This document shows, one piece after another, positions 1 through 4,391 of a DNA stretch of 7,604 nt. Position numbers and translations under genes: made by a program. Positions within the stretch are counted from its first letter, which is position 1, and the number at the start of each line of letters is the position of its first letter. The stretch covers positions 1-7,604 of the forward strand of contig QMMT01000083.1 in the NCBI GenBank assembly GCA_003647385.1, written 5' to 3'. Below the pieces are notes generated by a model, which did not search any database, was not told where the DNA came from, and saw only the letters and a program-made list of their open reading frames with translations. This DNA is from Deltaproteobacteria bacterium (GTDB lineage Bacteria; Desulfobacterota; Desulfobacteria; Desulfobacterales; Desulfobacteraceae).

Positions 1-459
1 AGACAGTTTGCCCTTTATGGGAATGCCGCCTTGAATAAGGCTGTCCAAACCCTGTTTTAAGGGAAGTACAATCAATGCCCCGATTTTTTTTTCGGCCAGT
101 TCAAATACGCTTTCAACAATGATATTCAGAGGTGTATGAGATTGATACCGGGGGATCCCCCATAAAAATGATTTCAGATTTTTGGTTTGGAGAACACTTG
201 AAATTTCATTCCTGAATACAATGATGATAATTAAAGCTGCCACAGTAATAACACCCTGCTTTGCCCAGTTCGTGATGATCAGGCCTAAGGGGACCGCAGC
301 CTGACTGGCAATCCAGAGAAGACAGAATGCCAGCAACACCCGAATAACATTGGTTCCTCGGAAAAGGACATACAGCCGAAATAAAATATAGCTGTTTAAC
401 AGGATATCCAAGGCATCCTGCCAGCGAAACCCGGAGAATAAATATAAAAGAGATTCCAT
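1..459 (-). CDS. cdaA: Diadenylate cyclase CdaA, N-terminal part (cut by window edge)
   Basis: This enzyme makes cyclic di-AMP from two ATP at the inner face of the cytoplasmic membrane. The 153 visible residues follow the CdaA (TIGR00159/DisA_N) plan. An amphipathic start (FRWQDALDILLNSYILFRLY) leads into the family-typical VLFRGTNVIRVLLAF. Hydrophobic segments lie at about 16-33, 38-62 and 68-82, and the start of the cyclase domain follows (IGALIVLPL at 126-134, GGIPIKGKLS at 144-153, matching the GALIVIE and GIPLxAKxS blocks of known CdaA). The catalytic DGA and RHR motifs would lie beyond position 1, so activity cannot be judged here. The ATG at 459 fits the family N-terminus. No clear Shine-Dalgarno sequence precedes it, and it sits 6 bases after the stop of the DUF2914 gene, in the same frame, so coupled translation is likely. 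A TTG at 465 is an alternative start. It is the last visible gene of the dsrE-like/DUF2914/cdaA operon. Confidence 0.9.
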   Translation of the reverse strand, partial: MESLLYLFSGFRWQDALDILLNSYILFRLYVLFRGTNVIRVLLAFCLLWIASQAAVPLGLIITNWAKQGVITVAALIIIIVFRNEISSVLQTKNLKSFLWGIPRYQSHTPLNIIVESVFELAEKKIGALIVLPLKQGLDSLIQGGIPIKGKLS

Positions 460-465
460 TATCAA

Positions 466-864
466 TCAGTCTGCCATACTGAATCTTAGGGTCTGCAAAA
501 GGGTGTCACCGGCATCCCGTATTTCGACACGCCAGGGCCCCTTATCTGCAGCCCGAATCTGTATTCTGCTGAAAGTGGACCATTTCGGAGGAGAAAGGGT
601 CAGACGCATGGTGAAAACCAGTTTGTCTTTTCTATACCATTTGTGAAGCACATGGGTTTTTTCAAAGACCGGATCAAAATTTGAAAAACAGAAAACTTCC
701 CCCAGGGATATTGAGAAGACCACTCCGGGGTTTACTGCTTGAAAATTTTTAATAGATTCACACATAACAGACTGAACCATTACCATTTTAGCAGGTGGCT
801 GTTCTGAATAAACATTTGTTGCCGTCAATAAAAGTATGGTAATAAAAAAAAATAGTATTTTCAT
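466..864 (-). CDS. Exported DUF2914-domain protein
   Basis: The product is a small secreted or periplasmic protein of unknown function. From the ATG at 864 it has 132 residues. A signal peptide is clear (MKILFFFITILLLTATNVYS, cleavage likely near SYS-EQ). The C-terminal half matches the DUF2914 pattern I know: a HKWYRKDKLVFTMRL strand, then PPKWSTFSRIQI, then GPWRVEIRDAGDTLLQTLRFSM, that is W-Y, W-S and W-V-E anchors followed by an LRF ending. DUF2914 often forms the C-terminal module of larger proteins; here it stands alone behind a signal peptide. A GTG at 873, directly after the upstream stop codon, would add three residues (MER). I prefer the ATG because it gives a standard MK signal-peptide start with a GGA-type site just upstream. 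The gene lies 9 bases after the DsrE-like gene and 6 bases before cdaA, in frame with cdaA across a single TGA. Function is unknown; a link to CdaA is inference from position. Confidence 0.8.
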   Translation of the reverse strand: MKILFFFITILLLTATNVYSEQPPAKMVMVQSVMCESIKNFQAVNPGVVFSISLGEVFCFSNFDPVFEKTHVLHKWYRKDKLVFTMRLTLSPPKWSTFSRIQIRAADKGPWRVEIRDAGDTLLQTLRFSMAD

Positions 865-873
865 ACGTTCCAC

Positions 874-1224
874 TTAGAAATTAAACACTTTTGCTTCAAC
901 CGCCATATCAATCAGATGCGGCCCGCCATCCAGCAGCATATTGCTGAAAAACTTTGTCTCATCAATCTCACGGTTTTTAGCACAGGGAGTGCATATTCCT
1001 ATGGCAACTTCATTATCGACCAGATAGGGAAAATAATCTGCCGGGCAGTCTCCTGTATCCGTTTTTATGTTTAAATCTCGATCCTGATCCGCCCACATAA
1101 CACCGCCATCAATAAAAAACAAATCAACATGATGACCTTTTGAATGAGCAATCTTGGCAAACTGAAAACATCGGGTTGCAGTTTCATTGTCATCCTTACT
1201 TAACACAAATAAAAAATTAGTCAT
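874..1224 (-). CDS. DsrE-like small sulfur-relay family protein
   Basis: This is a 116-residue cytoplasmic protein with the DsrE/DsrF-like fold. MTNFLFVLSKDDNETATRCFQ forms the first strand and helix, HHVDLFFIDGGV the second strand with its DGG turn, and VAIGICTPCAKNREI the cysteine-bearing segment, where DsrE-type proteins carry the cysteine that accepts sulfur. Four cysteines are visible (19, 60, 78, 81); 78 and 81 form a CxxC pair. Relatives pass persulfide sulfur in tRNA thiolation or dissimilatory sulfur metabolism, but many small DsrE-like proteins have no assigned role, and I cannot tell which partner this one has. The ATG at 1224 has a strong Shine-Dalgarno (AGGAGC, about 6 bases upstream). 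It is the first gene of the minus-strand operon continuing into DUF2914 and cdaA. Confidence 0.82.
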   Translation of the reverse strand: MTNFLFVLSKDDNETATRCFQFAKIAHSKGHHVDLFFIDGGVMWADQDRDLNIKTDTGDCPADYFPYLVDNEVAIGICTPCAKNREIDETKFFSNMLLDGGPHLIDMAVEAKVFNF

Positions 1225-1274
1225 GATTCAGCTCCTTTTTTTAATGTCTATATCTAATTTGCATACAAAAAAAG

Positions 1275-1305
1275 ATTATTCAAGTATTTATCAATTCCTT
1301 GACAA
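1275..1305 (-). promoter_or_regulatory. Possible promoter for the dsrE-like/DUF2914/cdaA operon
   Basis: Read on the minus strand, TTGTCA (1305-1300, 5 of 6 to consensus) is followed after 19 bases by AATAAT (1280-1275, 5 of 6). The spacing is long, so this is only a candidate. The -35 box overlaps that of the rightward candidate promoter. The region from here to the start codon is AT-rich with several A/T runs. Confidence 0.35.
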
Positions 1306-1328
1306 CATCCCCTTGATCACAATAGATT
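1299..1328 (+). promoter_or_regulatory. Possible promoter for the GIY-YIG/hydrolase pair
   Basis: A perfect TTGACA at 1299-1304 is followed after 18 bases by TAGATT (1323-1328, 4 of 6). Transcription would start near 1335, giving a short leader of about 25 bases before the TTG start codon at 1361. It lies in the divergent intergenic region and shares bases 1300-1304 with the leftward candidate -35 box. Confidence 0.4.
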
Positions 1329-1360
1329 CAACAAAAAAAATTATTGAATGGGGATAGCAC

Positions 1361-1612
1361 TTGAAAGATTGGTCGGTCTATTTATTAAAATGTTCTGATA
1401 ACTCGTTGTATTGCGGTGTTACCAAGGATCTTAAAAATCGTTTGAAAAAACACAATCAAGGGATTGCTTCGAAGTATACAAGGTCCAGACTCCCGGTTGA
1501 AGTTGCCGCTGTCCAGCAGAATCTTACGAAAAGTGAGGCATATAAAATTGAGTATCAGATTAAAAAACTTCCGGCAAGGATGAAAATATCCACATTGAAA
1601 GATAACATATGA
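1361..1612 (+). CDS. GIY-YIG domain protein, UPF0213/YhbQ type
   Basis: This single-domain GIY-YIG protein has 83 residues, slightly shorter than typical YhbQ-like proteins. The variant GIY motif is SVYLLKC (5-11) and the variant YIG motif is LYCGVT (16-21). These are followed by the conserved helix DLKNRLKKHN with Arg27 and His31, the KYT motif (38-40), LPVEV, and an E-x-x-I-K helix whose Glu64 sits where the metal-binding glutamate is expected. The fold is that of a nuclease. YhbQ relatives have been linked to DNA nicking or repair, but the role here is not known. The start must be TTG at 1361: an in-frame TAG lies at 1355-1357, there is no in-frame ATG before the GIY motif, and GGGGA (1350-1354) sits six bases upstream. 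The alpha/beta hydrolase gene follows after 33 bases and is probably co-transcribed. Confidence 0.88.
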   Translation: MKDWSVYLLKCSDNSLYCGVTKDLKNRLKKHNQGIASKYTRSRLPVEVAAVQQNLTKSEAYKIEYQIKKLPARMKISTLKDNI

Positions 1613-1645
1613 TGATAATCCAAAAGCATTTTTAAGGGGCATATT

Positions 1646-2494
1646 ATGAGATTTTCAGAAACACGGTTGGATGTTTTAAAAACGAAAGACGGGTTAAAAT
1701 TGGATATCCATATTTGGGAACCAGATTCCCCTAAGGCAGTATTATTGGCTGTCCATGGTGGATTAGCCCATGCGGGAGATTATATCACTCCGGCATTGTT
1801 TTTTAAAGAAAGAGGTATCGTAACCGTGTCTTATGATTTGCGTGGCCATAAGCAGAAAAAGGTTTGCATTGATGCGTTTGAACAGTTTCTTGAAGATACG
1901 GATATTTTTTTAAAATGGGTTGAAGACCATTATCCAAATGTTCCGGTTTTTTATTTGGGACACTCTGTAGGGGCTTTGATAGGAACACATATAGGCCTTC
2001 GATCCAATGAAAATAAATCCAGATTTAAAGGATATATATTCTCTTCTCCTTATTATGAAAATGCAATTAAAGTAAATCCACTTGTTATTCCGATGATAAA
2101 ATTACTGAGTAAAGTTTTTCCAAATTTGCCTATTCCCAGTCAGGATATCACAGAATTGTTGACCCATGATGAAATAATTACCCAGCGTCACCGGCAGGAT
2201 GAAAGTGATGGGCTTAGAGCGGCCAAAGCATCTATCCGATTTGGCAGCGAACTGTTTTCCGCTCAAGATTGGGTTAAAGAAAATATTCAGCATTGGGCGC
2301 ATCCGCTTTTTGCTGTGGTGGCAGGAAATGATCAGGTGGCAAATACGATTGAATCAGAACGTTTATTAAAAAAAATAAATTCAAAACTGCTGACATATTT
2401 AGCCAATACAGAAAACTATCATGAAAATTTTAACGAAGTGAATAGAGAAGAAACCTTTAATAAAATATACGAGTGGATGAAACCTTTGATATAA
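1646..2494 (+). CDS. Alpha/beta hydrolase, monoacylglycerol-lipase-like
   Basis: This is a 282-residue serine hydrolase of the Hydrolase_4 (lysophospholipase/monoacylglycerol lipase) type. Visible landmarks are the oxyanion-hole segment AVHGGLAHAGDY (35-46), the strand and turn SYDLRGH (62-68), the nucleophile elbow LGHSVGA with Ser107, a lid-like region at about 140-205, the acid in VVAGNDQVAN (Asp229), and the catalytic His259 in ENYHENFNEV. The triad is therefore complete, although the elbow is GHSVG rather than the common GHSMG. There is no signal peptide, so the enzyme is probably cytoplasmic. The likely substrate is an ester of a fatty acid, such as a monoacylglycerol or lysophospholipid, but specificity cannot be read from sequence. 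The ATG at 1646 has AAGGGG (1634-1639) six bases upstream. It is the second gene of a pair with the GIY-YIG protein; I see no functional link between the two. Confidence 0.88.
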   Translation: MRFSETRLDVLKTKDGLKLDIHIWEPDSPKAVLLAVHGGLAHAGDYITPALFFKERGIVTVSYDLRGHKQKKVCIDAFEQFLEDTDIFLKWVEDHYPNVPVFYLGHSVGALIGTHIGLRSNENKSRFKGYIFSSPYYENAIKVNPLVIPMIKLLSKVFPNLPIPSQDITELLTHDEIITQRHRQDESDGLRAAKASIRFGSELFSAQDWVKENIQHWAHPLFAVVAGNDQVANTIESERLLKKINSKLLTYLANTENYHENFNEVNREETFNKIYEWMKPLI

Positions 2495-2528
2495 TCACCC
2501 CCAAAATTGCCGTGCTGCTTGTTAAGAC

Positions 2529-2546
2529 TTTGAACCATGGTTCAAA
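2529..2546. repeat. 18-bp perfect palindrome downstream of the hydrolase gene
   Basis: TTTGAACCATGGTTCAAA reads identically on both strands. It begins 34 bases after the hydrolase stop codon, in a convergent intergenic region. No T-run follows on either strand, so it is not a standard intrinsic terminator. It could be a binding site for a dimeric protein or a hairpin that stabilises the 3' end of an mRNA. Confidence 0.6.
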
Positions 2547-2550
2547 AGGT

Positions 2551-2669
2551 GGGTGTCCAGTATTACCTTTAGGCTTTTCCTTACAAGCTGGAACTTAGCA
2601 CACCAGTAAAAGTGTGGACTCCCATTGTATAATGCTTAGGGCAAAGACTGTTTCACAATCACGAGCATT
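2551..2669. other. Convergent intergenic segment with inverted repeats, no gene seen
   Basis: The region between the hydrolase and dodecin genes looks less AT-rich than its surroundings and contains no convincing open frame. GGGTGTCCA (2551-2559) can pair with TGGACTCCC (2615-2623) at 8 of 9 positions, enclosing a 55-base loop. AATGCT (2631-2636) pairs with AGCATT (2664-2669). Between them is a consensus TATAAT (2628-2633), but no -35 box stands at the right distance. It could be a remnant of a small repetitive element, a structured RNA or a transcription-end region. I do not recognise it. Confidence 0.3.
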
Positions 2670-2712
2670 CCAGGGGTGAAAGAAATTTTATAAAAGAGAT
2701 TTTTCTTCTAAA

Positions 2713-2919
2713 TTATTCAAGTTTAAAAGAAACTTTTAATTTGGTACGGTAACCAACAATCCTGTTGTCCTCTAAACGCATATCCATCATCACAACCTCA
2801 GCTATCCGCATATCACGGACAGATTTGTCAACAGCTGCGACGGCAGCCTTAGCGGCATCTTCCCAGGAAACTTCAGAAAATCCTACAATTTCAACAATTT
2901 TGTAAACGCTTTCTTCCAT
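2713..2919 (-). CDS. Dodecin family protein
   Basis: This 68-residue protein belongs to the dodecin family, whose members assemble into hollow dodecamers that store or buffer flavins (FMN, riboflavin, lumichrome) or, in some, CoA. The beta-alpha-beta-beta pattern is clear: VYKIVEIVGFSE (5-16), the SWEDAAKAAVAAV helix (18-30), then AEVVMMDMRLEDNRIVGYRTKLKVSFKLE (40-68), a typical ending. In flavin-binding dodecins a tryptophan just before the AEV/FEV strand stacks on the isoalloxazine and a glutamine near YQ/FQ holds its edge. By my eye alignment these are Ile39 and Arg58 here, so the usual flavin site is probably absent and the ligand uncertain. Trp19 is a different, helix-start residue. The ATG at 2919 has an excellent Shine-Dalgarno (AAAGGAG, 2932-2926, six bases away). 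The gene is a single transcription unit, divergent from the EAL-HDOD gene. Confidence 0.92.
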   Translation of the reverse strand: MEESVYKIVEIVGFSEVSWEDAAKAAVAAVDKSVRDMRIAEVVMMDMRLEDNRIVGYRTKLKVSFKLE

Positions 2920-3008
2920 GATAATCTCCTTTCAAAGGTTAAAATGATCTTAAAATAAGCTTAATACAATTTTAAATGTGTGTAGAAAATTATTGAACCA
3001 GTTAATTA

Positions 3009-3036
3009 ATGATACAGGTATCCAGGCAGTTTGCAA
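3009..3036 (-). promoter_or_regulatory. Possible dodecin promoter
   Basis: On the minus strand, TTGCAA (3036-3031, 4 of 6) is separated by 16 bases from TATCAT (3014-3009, 5 of 6 to TATAAT). Transcription would start near 3002, giving a leader of about 80 bases before the dodecin ATG. The -10 overlaps a short inverted repeat, GATAC-AG-GTATC (3011-3022), that could be an operator. Confidence 0.4.
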
Positions 3037-3094
3037 AGTTATTTTTATAAAATGTTAGTGACCAATAGAAATGTGCGGTTTCTTTAACACATGA

Positions 3095-3112
3095 TTTGAT
3101 TTATCAATCAAA
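3095..3112. repeat. 7-bp inverted repeat in the leader of the EAL-HDOD gene
   Basis: TTTGATT and AATCAAA flank a TATC spacer and form a perfect inverted repeat that ends eight bases before the ATG at 3121. It occupies the place where a ribosome binding site would be expected, and no clear Shine-Dalgarno is present. It may be an operator, or an RNA hairpin that affects translation start. In neither direction is it followed by a T-run, so I do not call it a terminator. Confidence 0.5.
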
Positions 3113-3120
3113 AAAAGATA

Positions 3121-4350
3121 ATGTTAAAAAACATGGAAGTATTTATTGCAAGGCAGCCGATTTTTACAAAAAACAGAAAACTTTTCGGCTATGAACTTTT
3201 GTTCAGATTAGGTCTGGAAAATTCATTTCCTGATATTGATGGTGATATCGCCACTTCAAATCTTTTATCCAGTATCTTTTTTCCTTTTGAATTTAACGAA
3301 ATCTTAGGCAGCAAGATGGGATTGGTTAATTTTACAAAAAAATTGATTCTTCAAAAAGTACCATTGTTCCTTCCTAAAGAGCAGTTTATCATTGAAGTGT
3401 TAGAAGATATTGAGCCGGAAGAAGACCTTTTGTCAGCTCTTTCTCAGTTTAAGGACAGAGGTTATACGATTGCATTGGATGATTTTGTGTATCATAGTAA
3501 ATTTGACCCTATGATTGAATTATCCAGAATTATAAAATTTGATTTAAGGGCGACCCCGCTCAATTCACTTTCAGAAATCATAACCAAAATCAAATCCAAA
3601 TATACGGTTAAATTTTTGGCAGAAAAAGTTGAAACCTACGATGAGTTTAATGTTGCAAAAAAAATGGGGTTCAGCTTATTCCAGGGTTATTTTTTTTCCA
3701 AACCAGAAGTATTATCAACAAAGGGAGTATCACCCAACCAAATAACCAAGCTGAAGCTGATTAATGAAATTGGCCAAAAAGAATTAAATCTTAAGAAAAT
3801 TGAAACATTCATTAAAAATGATGCCCCTGTATCGTTCAAGTTGTTAAAATATGCTAATTCGGCATATTTTAACAGACGGATTCCTATTGATACAATTAAA
3901 GATGCCATAGCCTATGTTGGGGAGGATGAACTCAAAAAATTTATTAATATTGTTGTCGTATCGGATTTAGGAGTAAAAAAGCCCAATGAGTTAGTACGGG
4001 CCTCGATAATCCGCGCTAGAATGTGTGAAAAATTCAGTAGTATTTTTAAAACTAAATTTTCAATTGACGAATTATTTACGCTGGGTCTTTTTTCATTTAT
4101 GGATGCCTTGATGGATTGTAAAATGGAAAATATTCTCGAGCATGTTGCTTTTTCTGATAAAATGAAGACAGCTCTTTTGGGAAATGACAGGGAATTCAGT
4201 AGAATGTTAGATATTATCATCGGGTTTGAAAAGGGAAATTGGGATAATAATATTTTCAAGGCGCTGTCAGGAAGTCCCATTGAAAAAAAGATACCAGAGC
4301 TCTATTTCGATTCTGTAAGAATGGCCAATGCCTTTTATACTGACGGATAG
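3121..4350 (+). CDS. EAL-HDOD signalling protein (YuxH type)
   Basis: This cytoplasmic two-domain protein of 409 residues belongs to the YuxH-like family (EAL plus HDOD), the usual length for the group. The EAL domain spans about 5-200: VFIARQPIF at the start, Y-ELLFR (Glu25) in place of EAL, VNFTKK (Asn70), IIEVLED (Glu92, Glu95), ALDDFV (Asp120, Asp121), IIKFDL (Lys139), AEKVET (Glu168, Glu171) and FQGYFFSKP (Gln188). The c-di-GMP and metal-binding residues therefore look kept, while the loop after DDF is not the usual GTGYSS. The HDOD domain (about 203-400) is shown by FKLLKYANSAYFN (239-251) and AIAYVGEDELKKFINIVVVSDL (263-284). HDOD lacks the HD metal dyad and usually acts in protein contacts. 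It may degrade or sense c-di-GMP; which is not decidable here. The in-frame TGA at 3097-3099 limits the start to ATG 3121 or ATG 3133, neither with a clear Shine-Dalgarno. The acylase gene follows after 41 bases. Confidence 0.9.
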   Translation: MLKNMEVFIARQPIFTKNRKLFGYELLFRLGLENSFPDIDGDIATSNLLSSIFFPFEFNEILGSKMGLVNFTKKLILQKVPLFLPKEQFIIEVLEDIEPEEDLLSALSQFKDRGYTIALDDFVYHSKFDPMIELSRIIKFDLRATPLNSLSEIITKIKSKYTVKFLAEKVETYDEFNVAKKMGFSLFQGYFFSKPEVLSTKGVSPNQITKLKLINEIGQKELNLKKIETFIKNDAPVSFKLLKYANSAYFNRRIPIDTIKDAIAYVGEDELKKFINIVVVSDLGVKKPNELVRASIIRARMCEKFSSIFKTKFSIDELFTLGLFSFMDALMDCKMENILEHVAFSDKMKTALLGNDREFSRMLDIIIGFEKGNWDNNIFKALSGSPIEKKIPELYFDSVRMANAFYTDG

Positions 4351-4370
4351 TATGATTTTTATACTGAAGG
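4333..4370 (+). repeat. Short in-frame direct repeat across the EAL-HDOD stop codon
   Basis: TTTTATACTGACGG (4333-4346) and TTTTATACTGAAGG (4357-4370) match at 13 of 14 positions with a 24-base period. The first copy encodes the final FYTDG of the EAL-HDOD protein. The second lies after the TAG (4348-4350) in the same frame and would read FYTEG. It probably reflects a small local duplication. Confidence 0.5.
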
Positions 4371-4391
4371 TTTTTTTAAAAAGGAGATCAA

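Noticed and set aside
466..468. The UGA ending DUF2914 as a selenocysteine codon
   Set aside because: DUF2914 ends normally just before it, no aligned cysteine position is known there, and I could not identify a SECIS hairpin; ordinary termination is more likely.
1326..1349. ATTCAA/TTGAAT inverted repeat before the GIY-YIG gene as an RNA switch
   Set aside because: The likely transcription start near 1335 falls inside it, so the hairpin would not form in the mRNA; six AT-rich pairs are also weak.
1385..1642. An 85-codon minus-strand open frame opposite the GIY-YIG gene
   Set aside because: The plus-strand GIY-YIG protein has clear family motifs; the antisense product has none.
2628..2633. 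Consensus TATAAT as the -10 of a small RNA promoter
   Set aside because: No sequence resembling TTGACA and no extended -10 TGn is present at the right distance; kept only as a note in the spacer entry.
3025..3034. Possible sigma-54 promoter (AGGCAGTTTGC) upstream of the EAL-HDOD gene
   Set aside because: The GG and GC elements are 8 bases apart rather than the required 10, so the site should not function.
3912..4280. A 122-codon minus-strand open frame inside the EAL-HDOD gene
   Set aside because: It is antisense to a clear HDOD domain, with no ribosome binding site and no recognisable domain.
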